A stretch of 48,504 nt of DNA from Alphaproteobacteria bacterium (GTDB lineage: Bacteria > Pseudomonadota > Alphaproteobacteria > Geminicoccales > Geminicoccaceae). Shown here piece by piece: positions 7,381 to 15,913 of this stretch; positions within the stretch are counted from its first letter, which is position 1, and every line of letters begins with the position of its first letter. The notes beneath the pieces are model-generated. The model did not search any database. It saw only the letters and a program-made list of their open reading frames with translations, and had not been told where the DNA came from. The stretch lies in the NCBI GenBank assembly GCA_030431615.1, contig JAUIID010000010.1, positions 1-48,504 on the forward strand, written 5' to 3'. The position numbers and the translations under genes are program-made.

Positions 7381-8009
7381 TTCTATCTCCCCGATTGGTT
7401 GATCGACGCTGCATATCAACTGCAATTCTACGCAACAAATAGTTCACACGACGTGTGTCGCGGCGTAGGAATTCCACGTCTTACATCCTGTTCATCTTTT
7501 CGATGCATGCCACCTGCCCCCTTGTGGCACAAAGCATATCGTCTCACATGAGCGTGTCCAGTACTGGCGTGGCCAACGCGGCTTGATGCATTGGCCTGAC
7601 ATTCCTGCGGACGATCTCGGGCAACCCTTTGTCGCCTTGGAACGCCGTCCGTATTGTTCCCGGCGATTCGATCCCACGTATTATCGTGTCACAACCTATT
7701 CGTCACGGAGCGTCGGTATGGCTACCGCACCGCAATTCCTGCATTTGGCTCGCCTCGGGCATCATCTCGCTGAGGTATGATCTAGTGCGATGTAGGGGCT
7801 ATTGCAGATGCATTTCGCTCGTAGCCACTTCAATGCGCCGCGGTAAAACGCAGTTACAGCGAGGCGCCGCGACCGGCGCCGATGTCGCTACGTGCATCCT
7901 TATTGTCGCCGTCAGCCATGCGGCCCCTTGTTGATAGCGCTAAATTTGTTGATGGCGCTAAATTTCCACTTACAATTTTATATCGTCACCGCGTACAAAG
8001 AGCTAGGCG
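7381..8009. other. Right part of the soxB-soxD insertion: no convincing gene
   Basis: About 630 bases with intermediate base composition. An open plus frame ending near 7780 contains HWPDIPADDLGQPFVALERRP but has no good start or family match and may be a decayed gene. The segment ends with an 18-bp tandem repeat (7928-7963), a short AT-rich stretch, and the soxD ribosome-binding region (AAAGAGCTAGGCG). GTACA at 7993-7997 mirrors TGTAC at 6801-6805. No target-site duplication was found beside these. Confidence 0.45.
7928..7963. repeat. 18-bp tandem direct repeat, two copies
   Basis: TTGTTGATAGCGCTAAAT (7928-7945) is followed directly by TTGTTGATGGCGCTAAAT (7946-7963), differing at one base. 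An inverted partial copy, ATTTAGCCATCAACGA, sits at 6848-6863 near the other side of the insertion. Subterminal repeats of this size in opposite orientation are the arrangement of transposase binding sites at the ends of Tn7-like or Tn5053-like elements, but no transposase gene is present. Confidence 0.65.
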
Positions 8010-8294
8010 ATGCTGCTGATCGACTGCCCCCATTGCGGCCCGCGCGCCGAGATCGAGTTCCGCTGCGGCGGCGAGGCGCATATCGCGCGGCCGGTCGCGC
8101 CCGAGGGCACGACCGACGCCGAGTGGCGCGACTATCTCTATCTGCGCCGGAGCCCGAAGGGCCTGCATTTCGAGCGCTGGAACCACATCCACGGCTGCCA
8201 GCGCTGGTTCAACCTGGCGCGCGACACGGTGAGCGACGAGATCCTCGCCATCTATCCCATGGGCAGCCCGCCGCCCGACCTGGGCCGCGCGTGA
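8010..8294 (+). CDS. soxD: Sarcosine oxidase delta subunit
   Basis: The 94-residue delta subunit of heterotetrameric sarcosine oxidase, a small zinc-binding structural subunit. Cys6 and Cys9 (CPHC) and His59 and Cys63 (NHIHGC) match the zinc ligand pattern of the family, and HGCQRWFNLARDT is its signature. The ATG at 8010 follows AAAGAGCTAGGCG. The TGA (8292-8294) overlaps the soxA ATG (8294-8296) in a TGATG junction. In usual soxBDAG operons soxD follows soxB closely; here it sits just after the inserted segment, so its transcription may need read-through or a new promoter. Confidence 0.96.
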   Translation: MLLIDCPHCGPRAEIEFRCGGEAHIARPVAPEGTTDAEWRDYLYLRRSPKGLHFERWNHIHGCQRWFNLARDTVSDEILAIYPMGSPPPDLGRA

Positions 8295-11197
8295 TGGCGG
8301 AGGACTTTCGTATCGCCACGGGCGGCCGGATCGATCGCGAGCGGCCGCTCCGCTTTCGCTTCAACGGCATGCAGATGCAGGGCTTCGCGGGCGACACGCT
8401 CGCCTCGGCCCTCCTCGCCAACGGCGTCCATCTCGTCGGCCGCAGCTTCAAGTATCACCGCCCGCGCGGCATCATGACCGCCGGGGCGGAGGAGCCGAAC
8501 GCGCTGCTCCAGCTCGAGCGGGGCGGCGGGTGCAGCGACCCCAACATGCGGGCCACCGTGGTCGAACTCGTCGACGGGCTGGACGCGCGGAGCCAGAACC
8601 ACTGGCCGTCTCTCGACCTCGATGTCGGCGCGGTGAACGACCTCCTCTCGCCGCTGCTCCCCGCCGGCTTCTACTACAAGACCTTCAAGTGGCCGGCCGC
8701 CTTCTGGAAGGGCGTCTACGAGCCGCGCATCCGGGCCGCGGCCGGGCTCGGCACCGCCCCGACCGGCCCCGATCCCGACCGCTATCTGCACCGCCACGCG
8801 CATTGCGACGTGCTGGTGGTCGGCGCGGGCCCCGCCGGGCTGGATGCCGCCCTCGCGGCCGGGCGGGCCGGCAGGCGCGTCATTCTGGTCGACGAGCGGC
8901 CCGAATTCGGCGGCGGCTGGCTGGACCGGCAGGACGTGCCGGCGGAGCTCGGGGGCCGGCTTGCCGAGCTCGCCACGCTCGAGGAGGTGACCTGCCTGAC
9001 CCGGACCACGGTCACCGGCTACTACGACCACGGTTATGTCGTGGCGCTCGAGCGGGTCACCGACCACCTCGCCGGTCCCGACCCGGACCTGCCGCGGCAG
9101 CGGCTCTGGCGGATTCGCGCAGGCGAGGTGGTGCTCGCCACGGGTGCGATCGAACGGCCCATCGTCTTTGTCGGCAACGACCGCCCGGGCGTCATGCTGG
9201 CGTCGGCCGCGCGCGCCTATCTCAACCGCTACGCCGTCCGGCCCGGCACGCGGGCCGTCGTCTTCACCAACAACGACACGGCCTATGTCGCCGCCCTCGA
9301 CCTCGCCGCCAAGGGTGTCGGCATCGCCTGCATCGTCGATGCGCGCGCCAACCCCGAGAGTGCCCGGGTCGCCGCCGCCCGGGCGGCCGGCATCCGGGTC
9401 GTCGCCAATGCCGTCGTCACCGGCACGGAGGGACGCCGGCGCATCACCCAGGCGGCCGTGGCGCGGCTCAATGACGAGGGCGGCCTGGCAGGCCATCTGG
9501 GCGAGCCCGTGGCCTGCGATCTCCTGCTCGTCTCGGGCGGCTGGAACCCCAATGTCTCGCTCTTCTCGCAGAGCCGCGGCCGGCTCCGCTTCGACGAGCA
9601 CCTGCAGGCCTTCGTGCCGGGCGAGGCCGTGCAGGCGACGACCTCCGTCGGTGCCTGCGCCGGGGACTTCAGCGGCTTCGAAGGTGATCCTGCCCCGCTT
9701 CGCCCGCTCTGGGCGGTGCCGGCCGACCGGCAGTCCGTCAGGGCCAAGGCCTTCGTCGACTTCCAGAACGACGTGACGGCGAAGGATCTGGGCTTGGCGC
9801 TGACCGAGGGCTTCCGCTCGATCGAGCACGTCAAGCGCTACACCACGACCGGCATGGGCACCGACCAGGGCAAGACCTCGAACGTCAACGCGCTCGCCAT
9901 CGTCGCGGAGAAACTGGCGAAGCCGGTCACCGAGGTCGGCACGACGACCTTCCGCCCGCCCTACGTGCCGCTCACCTTCGGCGCCATCGTCGGCCACAGC
10001 CGGGGTGCGCTCTTCGACGTCGTCCGCCGGACCCCGATGCACGAGATCGCCGAGGCGCGGGGGGCCGTCTTCGAGGATGTCGGCACCTGGAAGCGCGCCT
10101 GGTACTTCCCGAAGCCGGGCGAGGACATGCACGCCGCCGTCGCCCGCGAGACGGCCGCCGTGCGCCGCACCGCCGGCCTGCTCGACGCCTCCACGCTCGG
10201 CAAGATCGACGTGCAGGGCAAGGACGCCCGGACCTTTCTCAACCGGGTCTACACCAACGCCTGGTCGAAGCTCGCCCCCGGCATGTGCCGCTACGGCCTG
10301 ATGCTCGGCGATGACGGCTTCGTCATGGACGACGGCGTCACCGCCTGTCTTGACGACCGGCATTTCCACATGACGACGACCACGGGCGGTGCTGCCCGCG
10401 TGCTCGCCTGGCTCGAGGACCTGCTGCAGACCGAATGGCCCGACCTCGAGGTCTATCTCACCTCGGTCACCGAGGAATGGGCCGCCATCGCCATCAACGG
10501 CCCGCGGGCGCGCGACGTGCTGGCCCCTCTGGTCGAGGGCTGCGACCTCGCCGCCGATGCCTTCCCCCACATGGCCTGGCGCCCGGCCCGCATCGCCGGT
10601 GTCGCCGGCCGCATCTTCCGCATCAGCTTCACGGGCGAGCTCGCCTTCGAGGTCAACGTCCCGGCCGACCGGGGGGCGGAGGTCCTGGAAGCCCTGCTCG
10701 AAGCGGGCCGCCCGCACGATGCCGGCCTCTACGGCACCGAAGCCATGCACGTGCTGCGCGCCGAGAAGGGCTTCATCATCGTGGGCCAGGAGACCGACGG
10801 CACGGTCACACCCCTCGACCTCGGCATGGACTGGATCGTCGCCAGGAAGAAGGGCGACTTCATCGGCAAACGCGGTCTCGAACGGGAGGACCTCCGAAGC
10901 GCCGACCGCCGCCAGCTCGTCGGCCTGCTCACCGCCGAGCCCGAGCGCGTCCTCGAGGAGGGTGCCCAGCTCACTTTGACCCCGAACCCGGCCGTGCCGG
11001 CGCGCATGGTGGGCCACGTCACCTCGGCCTACCATAGCCCCAATCTCGGCCGCTCGATCGCCCTGGCCCTGGTCGAAGGCGGCCATGGCCGTCACGGGCA
11101 GACGCTCCACGTGCCGATGCCGGATGGTCCGTCGATCGCCGCCCTGGTGACGAAGCCCCTCTTCATCGATCCGGAGGGGAGCCGCCTGCATGGCTGA
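8294..11197 (+). CDS. soxA: Sarcosine oxidase alpha subunit
   Basis: The 967-residue alpha subunit. The N-terminal 2Fe-2S-like domain without cluster cysteines contains FAGDTLASALLANGV and GRSFKYHRPRGI. A dinucleotide (NAD+) fold follows at about residue 170 (CDVLVVGAGPAGLDAALAAG), with a second pyridine-nucleotide-oxidoreductase half to about residue 560. The C-terminal third (about 590-960) is the GcvT-like tetrahydrofolate-binding domain, with GLLDASTLGKIDVQGKDA and GTEAMHVLRAEKGFIIVGQE. The last accepts the methylene group and yields 5,10-methylene-THF. The ATG at 8294 overlaps soxD; the frame is open upstream but those codons belong to other genes. The stop overlaps soxG by 8 bases. Confidence 0.97.
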   Translation: MAEDFRIATGGRIDRERPLRFRFNGMQMQGFAGDTLASALLANGVHLVGRSFKYHRPRGIMTAGAEEPNALLQLERGGGCSDPNMRATVVELVDGLDARSQNHWPSLDLDVGAVNDLLSPLLPAGFYYKTFKWPAAFWKGVYEPRIRAAAGLGTAPTGPDPDRYLHRHAHCDVLVVGAGPAGLDAALAAGRAGRRVILVDERPEFGGGWLDRQDVPAELGGRLAELATLEEVTCLTRTTVTGYYDHGYVVALERVTDHLAGPDPDLPRQRLWRIRAGEVVLATGAIERPIVFVGNDRPGVMLASAARAYLNRYAVRPGTRAVVFTNNDTAYVAALDLAAKGVGIACIVDARANPESARVAAARAAGIRVVANAVVTGTEGRRRITQAAVARLNDEGGLAGHLGEPVACDLLLVSGGWNPNVSLFSQSRGRLRFDEHLQAFVPGEAVQATTSVGACAGDFSGFEGDPAPLRPLWAVPADRQSVRAKAFVDFQNDVTAKDLGLALTEGFRSIEHVKRYTTTGMGTDQGKTSNVNALAIVAEKLAKPVTEVGTTTFRPPYVPLTFGAIVGHSRGALFDVVRRTPMHEIAEARGAVFEDVGTWKRAWYFPKPGEDMHAAVARETAAVRRTAGLLDASTLGKIDVQGKDARTFLNRVYTNAWSKLAPGMCRYGLMLGDDGFVMDDGVTACLDDRHFHMTTTTGGAARVLAWLEDLLQTEWPDLEVYLTSVTEEWAAIAINGPRARDVLAPLVEGCDLAADAFPHMAWRPARIAGVAGRIFRISFTGELAFEVNVPADRGAEVLEALLEAGRPHDAGLYGTEAMHVLRAEKGFIIVGQETDGTVTPLDLGMDWIVARKKGDFIGKRGLEREDLRSADRRQLVGLLTAEPERVLEEGAQLTLTPNPAVPARMVGHVTSAYHSPNLGRSIALALVEGGHGRHGQTLHVPMPDGPSIAALVTKPLFIDPEGSRLHG

Positions 11198-11732
11198 CCA
11201 GTCGAAAATGCCAGGCGTCGAGCTGCAGCCCCGCCCCGGGCTCGGCAAGCTCCTGCTCCGGGCAGCCGACGAGGTGGCGAAGCTGGCGGCGAGCACTCTG
11301 GACCGCCCCTGGCCCGCCGCGATCAACCGGGCGGCGGGCGAGGCCGATGCGCGGACCATCCGCCTCGGCCCGGACGAGTATCTGATGCTCGTGCCGCGCC
11401 CGGCGGTGGCGGATCTCGTCGACCGCCTGCAACCGGTGCTCGCCGACCACCACCATGCGCTGGTCGATGTCTCGGCCCGCTTCGCCGTGCTGGAGCTCTC
11501 CGGGCCAGCGGTTCGCCAGACGCTGGCCGCTGCCTGCCCGCTCGACCTGCACGACGGCGGCTTTCCCGTCGATGCCGCGACGCGCACGGTGCTGGGCAAG
11601 GCCGAGATCGTGCTCGACCGGCTGGCGGCCGACCGCTATCGCCTCGCCGTCAACCGCTCCTTCGCACCCTATGTCGAGGCACTGCTGCACGAGGCCGGGC
11701 AGGAGTTCGGCGTCCGGATGCAGTCGCCCTGA
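11190..11732 (+). CDS. soxG: Sarcosine oxidase gamma subunit
   Basis: The 180-residue gamma subunit, structurally related to the C-terminal GcvT-like domain of the alpha subunit. Family-like segments are GPDEYLMLVP, VDVSARFAVLELSGPAVRQTLAAACPLDL and DRYRLAVNRSFAPYVEALL. The ATG at 11190 lies inside the end of soxA (8-base overlap), so the two are probably translated together. The stop codon lies within a small hairpin shared with the convergent helicase gene. This completes a full soxBDAG set; no glyA, folD or purU follows in the window. Confidence 0.93.
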   Translation: MADQSKMPGVELQPRPGLGKLLLRAADEVAKLAASTLDRPWPAAINRAAGEADARTIRLGPDEYLMLVPRPAVADLVDRLQPVLADHHHALVDVSARFAVLELSGPAVRQTLAAACPLDLHDGGFPVDAATRTVLGKAEIVLDRLAADRYRLAVNRSFAPYVEALLHEAGQEFGVRMQSP

Positions 11733-11744
11733 GCCTGCGGCTCA
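11730..11744. terminator. Shared hairpin over two convergent stop codons
   Basis: TGAGCC (11730-11735), loop TGC, GGCTCA (11739-11744): a perfect 6-bp stem whose two arms contain the soxG stop codon and, on the other strand, the helicase stop codon. No T-run follows, so it is a weak terminator candidate at best, possibly serving both directions. Confidence 0.35.
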
Positions 11745-14700
11745 GTCGGGCAGGGGGGCGAAGAGCGCTTCGATGTCGGTCTCGGAGAGGCCCATGCCGC
11801 CGCCCTTGACGCCGCCGAGCACGCCCTCGACGAGGCTCCGCTTGCGCTCCTGCAGCTCCACCATCTTCTCCTCGACGGTGCCGCTGGCGACGAGCTTGTA
11901 GACGAAGACGGTCTTGTCCTGGCCGATGCGGTGCGCCCGGTCGGTGGCCTGCGCCTCGACGGCGGGGTTCCACCAGGGGTCGTAGTGGATGACGGTATCG
12001 GCCCGGGTCAGCGTCAGGCCGGTGCCGCCGGCCTTGAGGCTGATCAGGAAGACCGGCACGTCGCCGTTCTGGAACTTCTTCACCGGCGCCTCGCGGTCGC
12101 GGGTCCGGCCGGTGAGGATGGTGTAGGCGATGCCCTGCTCCTCGAGCCCCTCGACGATCAGCTCGAGCATCTCGACGAACTGCGAGAAGACGATGATCCG
12201 CCGGCCGGTCTCGACCATGCCCTCGATCATGCTCATCAGCATCTCGTACTTGGCACTCGCCGGCGCCGCGCCTTCGCGCTTCTTCAAAAGCCTCGGGTCG
12301 CAGCAGATCTGGCGGAGCTTCAGGAGGGCCTCGAGGATGGCGATGTTGGAGCGCGCCAGGCCCCGCTGCTCGATCTCCTCGCGCACCCGCGCATGCATGG
12401 CGAGGCGCACGCTCTCGTAGAGATCGCGCTGCTCGTCGGAGAGCTCGATCTCGCGGATGAACTCGCTCTTCGGCGGCAGCTCGGAGGCGACCTCCTCCTT
12501 GGTGCGGCGCATGAGGAAGGGCCGCACGCGCTGGACCAGCAGCGCCTGGCGGTCGGTATCGCCCTCCTTCTCGATGCGCTGGCGGAAGATCCGCCGGAAG
12601 GATTCGCGGTCGCCGAGGAAGCCCGGCATCAGGAAATGGAAGACCGACCAGAGCTCGCCCAGATGGTTTTCCATGGGCGTGCCGGACAGCGCGATCTTGT
12701 GGTCCGCCTCGAGCTCGCACGACACCTTGGCGAGCTTGGTCGCCGGGTTCTTGATGGCCTGCGCCTCGTCGAGCACGACCATCCGGTATTTGCGCCGTAC
12801 CAGCTCGTCGCGATCGCGCAACATCAGCGCATAGCTGGTCAGCACGATGTCGCTGCGCTCGATGCGGCGGAAGAGGTCGCTGCGGTTGTTGCCGTGCAGG
12901 GTCAGCATGTTGAGCGACGGCGCGAAGCGCCGGGCCTCGCTTCGCCAGGTCGGGATCAGCGACGTCGGCGCCACGATCAGCGCCGGCCGCGTCAGCCGGC
13001 CGTTCTCCTTCTCGCAGAGGATGTGGGCCAGGGTCTGCAGGGTCTTGCCGAGACCCATGTCGTCGGCGAGCACGCCCGAGAGCCCGACCGAGGCCAGGAA
13101 CTGCAGCCAGCTCAGGCCCTGCTGCTGATAGGGGCGCAGCTTTGCCTGCAGGGATTTAGGCGGCTCGATCTGGGTGATGCGATCGTTGTCGCCGAGCTGG
13201 CGGGCGAGGCGCAAAATGCGCTCGCCGCCGGTCCACACCACCTCGTCCTCGGTCATCGTCCGGTCGATGACCGTGAGCCTGGACGCCTCGGCCGGGGCCA
13301 GGCGCAGCCGCCCCTGCGGGTCGACCCGGTTGTTGACGAACTGCTCGTAGAGCGCCTCCAGCATGGCCATGAGGCGGGCCGCCGGGATCGGCAGCAGCCG
13401 GCCGTCCGGCAGCGTGCCGTAGACGGGCTCCTCGCCATAGGCGGCCAAGGCCGCCGGCGTCATGTCCTCGGGCGAGCGCTGGAAGAGGTCGAGCAGCACC
13501 GGCAATAGCGGGATCCGCTCGCCGTCGAGGTCGATCCCGACATCCAGCTCGAACCAGTCGATCCCCGAATCGTTGAGGTCGATCTGCCACGATACCGGCT
13601 GGTCGATGACCTGGAAGGGATAGGTCTCGTCATAGACGACGCGCCAGCCCTCGGTGCGCAGCTTGGGCACGTCGATATGGTTGAACTCGACCCAGCGGAC
13701 GGAGACGTCGTCGTCCTCGTCCTCCTCGAAGGTGAAATCCTGGCGCAGCGGCTCCGGCGCGAAGCGGCCGAGCCCGGTCGGCCCGAGCGGCTGCAGCCCC
13801 AGCGTGTTGAGCCGCTCGATCGCCTGCACCTCGGCAATCGTGTCGCGCGGCAGGACCAGGAGGCGGTTGTTCTGGACGTGGTTGATCTCGGGCCGGCCGT
13901 CCTGCCAGCCGATCTCGGCCCCGGCATAGTCGAAGGCGACCCGGGCGAGGGGGCAGTCGACCTCCTGCTCCTCGCGCCGCCAGCCCGTGCCGCGATGCAC
14001 GACGAGGCTCGGGCAGTGCAGGAGGAGGATCGGCTGCGGCCTGGTCTCCAGCCGCTCGCGCTTCTTCAGGGGCTCGGGCAGCGGCAGGCGCTCGCCGCTC
14101 GGCACCAGGCGCTGGCGGATGATGGTGGCCGCCGCCGCCGGGATCGCCGGCGCATTGACGAGATGGCCGGCGAGCGCCGCATCGACGCCGGTCTCGACCC
14201 TGCCGACCTCGCTCGTCGAGATATCGATGTACCAGGGCTCGCCCAGCGCCACGACCACGAGGTCGTCGTGCCGGTCGTCGACCTCGCAGACCAGGTGCTG
14301 CTGGCCCTCGCTGTCGAACCGCCAGACGAACCCGCCGCGCCTGGGGTCGGCGACGTAGTGGAGCGGCGGGCTCGCCGCGTTCCGCCAGTGGCAGCGGCCG
14401 GTCTCCAGGACCCGGATCAGCGCCTCGCCATCCGCCCGCGAGCCGAGGCGGCGGCTCTGGCCGTTGCCGCCACCGAGCAGGCGGCCGATCACCTGGTCCT
14501 CGAGGCCGACATAACCAGGGGCAGGGTCGGCCAGGAGGTTGGCGATGGCGACCGGGTTCTCCCGGCCATAGGCGTTCGAGCGCAGCCGCTTGGCGCGGGC
14601 GGTGTTGATCGAGATGGGCTGGGCGAGGCTGCCGTCGCGCCAGGAGCGCTGGGCCGGCTCCAGGAGGTAGAGGACGACGTCCGCGGCATCCGCATGGCCG

Positions 14701-15107
14701 TTGCGGGTGGCGGCGTTGACGGCGGCGACCCAGCTCTCGAGCTCGGCATCGACGACGACCGAGCCGTCCTCGGGATCGAGCGTGGTCGACTGGTCGAGCA
14801 GGCCGAGCAGGGTGGCGGCGGCGTGCTCGCATTCCGGATAGAAGCAGGAGCAGGTGCTCGACAGGCGAACCCGGCCGCCGCGGCCGTTGGCGATCTTGAT
14901 CCGGGTCAGATAGGGCGTTCGCCGCCCGCCCTTGATCTGGCCGGTAATCGACTTGCCGTCGCGCTCCACGTTCACGTCGACCACCGCCCCGTCCCCGACC
15001 AGATGCTCGGCCTTGAGCCAGATCGCTTCGGAGAACAGGCGTTCGAGGTCGGTTCGATTGAAGGCGAGCATCAGTCTGTTGTTACTCTTCGTCTTATTGT
15101 TTGTCAT
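11742..15107 (-). CDS. SWIM zinc-finger SNF2-family helicase/ATPase
   Basis: A 1121-residue SNF2-type DNA translocase. Near the N-terminus is a SWIM zinc finger, Cys86, Cys88, Cys93 and His95 (CSCFYPECEH). A long middle region without clear motifs follows. The SNF2 N-lobe has ADDMGLGKTLQTLAHI (Walker A, about residue 680), APTSLIPTWRSEARRF and the Walker B VVLDEAQAIKN (about 780). The C-lobe has IIVFSQFVEMLELIVEGLEEQ, LISLKAGGTGLTLTRADTVI and the arginine-finger stretch ATDRAHRIGQDKTVFVYKLV. Such bacterial proteins act on DNA-protein complexes; the exact substrate is unknown. A later ATG at 15071 (MLAFNRTDL) is an alternative start. The gene stands alone and converges on soxG. Confidence 0.93.
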   Translation of the reverse strand: MTNNKTKSNNRLMLAFNRTDLERLFSEAIWLKAEHLVGDGAVVDVNVERDGKSITGQIKGGRRTPYLTRIKIANGRGGRVRLSSTCSCFYPECEHAAATLLGLLDQSTTLDPEDGSVVVDAELESWVAAVNAATRNGHADAADVVLYLLEPAQRSWRDGSLAQPISINTARAKRLRSNAYGRENPVAIANLLADPAPGYVGLEDQVIGRLLGGGNGQSRRLGSRADGEALIRVLETGRCHWRNAASPPLHYVADPRRGGFVWRFDSEGQQHLVCEVDDRHDDLVVVALGEPWYIDISTSEVGRVETGVDAALAGHLVNAPAIPAAAATIIRQRLVPSGERLPLPEPLKKRERLETRPQPILLLHCPSLVVHRGTGWRREEQEVDCPLARVAFDYAGAEIGWQDGRPEINHVQNNRLLVLPRDTIAEVQAIERLNTLGLQPLGPTGLGRFAPEPLRQDFTFEEDEDDDVSVRWVEFNHIDVPKLRTEGWRVVYDETYPFQVIDQPVSWQIDLNDSGIDWFELDVGIDLDGERIPLLPVLLDLFQRSPEDMTPAALAAYGEEPVYGTLPDGRLLPIPAARLMAMLEALYEQFVNNRVDPQGRLRLAPAEASRLTVIDRTMTEDEVVWTGGERILRLARQLGDNDRITQIEPPKSLQAKLRPYQQQGLSWLQFLASVGLSGVLADDMGLGKTLQTLAHILCEKENGRLTRPALIVAPTSLIPTWRSEARRFAPSLNMLTLHGNNRSDLFRRIERSDIVLTSYALMLRDRDELVRRKYRMVVLDEAQAIKNPATKLAKVSCELEADHKIALSGTPMENHLGELWSVFHFLMPGFLGDRESFRRIFRQRIEKEGDTDRQALLVQRVRPFLMRRTKEEVASELPPKSEFIREIELSDEQRDLYESVRLAMHARVREEIEQRGLARSNIAILEALLKLRQICCDPRLLKKREGAAPASAKYEMLMSMIEGMVETGRRIIVFSQFVEMLELIVEGLEEQGIAYTILTGRTRDREAPVKKFQNGDVPVFLISLKAGGTGLTLTRADTVIHYDPWWNPAVEAQATDRAHRIGQDKTVFVYKLVASGTVEEKMVELQERKRSLVEGVLGGVKGGGMGLSETDIEALFAPLPD

Positions 15108-15510
15108 TGCCGGGGCGAGCGGCGCACTGATCGGCGTAAATGGCAGAGTTTAGAACAAGCGCCAAGCGCAAATATGAAAGCCTGTGCACGCCGGGGCGTG
15201 GAGCATCGCGCAAACCAGAGGAATCGGGCTTGCGAAAGCGAAAAGCCATGACGGGCCGACGCGATTTCGCCATGTGCGCCGACGTTCCAGTATCGGCGGG
15301 CGTCGCGCTCGACGGGAACTCGTGAACGCGCAATGATCGTTGAAATAGTTCGCCGCTGCGCCACGGAACTTCATCGAAAGCATGCAAAGGCAGGGGTGAT
15401 CTTTGTCGGAACGCCGTGGGCGAAGGTTCGCCTGCCTCTGTTTTCTGCGGTTCACCTGGCGAACATTGCCCGGAGCGGCGCCGGGCACTTGCCGCGCCGC
15501 GCCGGGCCGG
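15108..15510. other. 403-base gap without a convincing gene
   Basis: Frames here are short, on both strands, and lack ribosome binding sites or recognisable domains. The AT-richer stretch near 15150-15175 directly upstream of the helicase gene could hold its promoter. No tRNA, terminator or repeat was identified. Confidence 0.4.
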
Positions 15511-15843
15511 TCAGTGAAGGCCCTGCTGTTGCAGCAGGAGATATTGCCGCACGCCCTCGATATCGACGAAGAGCCCGGCAAACAGGCTCATGGCATAGAG
15601 CGCCGCGGCGATGTCCCAGCGGGTGAAGTGGGGGGCGAAGGGCTCTTCCCGGGCGAGTAGTGCTACAGTTGCAACGATCCCGGCACCAAGTCCGGTGAAC
15701 GAGCCGAAGGATGCGGCGAAGAGAATGCCGGGCAGGGTCAGCGCGAGGGCGAGCCCGCTGCCGAAGATCCAGGCGAAACGGTAGAGGGCGCGCTGGTTGA
15801 CCATTGCCAGCGACGTTTCGTCGTGAAGTCTCGATTCCGCCAT
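15511..15843 (-). CDS. Small integral membrane protein, hypothetical (110 aa)
   Basis: A 110-residue protein with three hydrophobic segments: FAWIFGSGLALALTLPGILF (about 22-41), GSFTGLGAGIVATVALLA (about 46-63) and WDIAAALYAMSLFAGLFVDI (about 76-95). The frame is open to 15879, but the ATG at 15843 (MAESRLHDETSL) has CGGGAG about 8 bases upstream and is the better start. It ends in a glutamine-rich cytoplasmic tail (QYLLLQQQG). No family is recognised. It stands between the deaminase gene and the helicase gene with no sign of an operon. Confidence 0.65.
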   Translation of the reverse strand: MAESRLHDETSLAMVNQRALYRFAWIFGSGLALALTLPGILFAASFGSFTGLGAGIVATVALLAREEPFAPHFTRWDIAAALYAMSLFAGLFVDIEGVRQYLLLQQQGLH

Positions 15844-15913
15844 CCAGAAGCTCCCGGGTAACTGCCCGAAAGCTGCCACAAGGGAATTAAGCGTTGGTTA
15901 GCGGCGGCCCGGG

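Noticed and set aside
7469-7780. Open plus frame in the sox insertion containing HWPDIPADDLG
   Set aside because: No credible start codon or ribosome binding site and no family recognised; kept only as a possible decayed gene in the gap description.
6801-7997. Complete transposon with TGTAC/GTACA ends
   Set aside because: No transposase, and the 5-bp flanks AGCTC and AAGAG are not a direct duplication; mentioned as a hypothesis only.
8252-11599. A 1115-codon minus-strand frame opposite soxA and soxG
   Set aside because: It is the mirror of well-supported sarcosine oxidase genes and has low-complexity, arginine/alanine/glycine-rich text with no domain.
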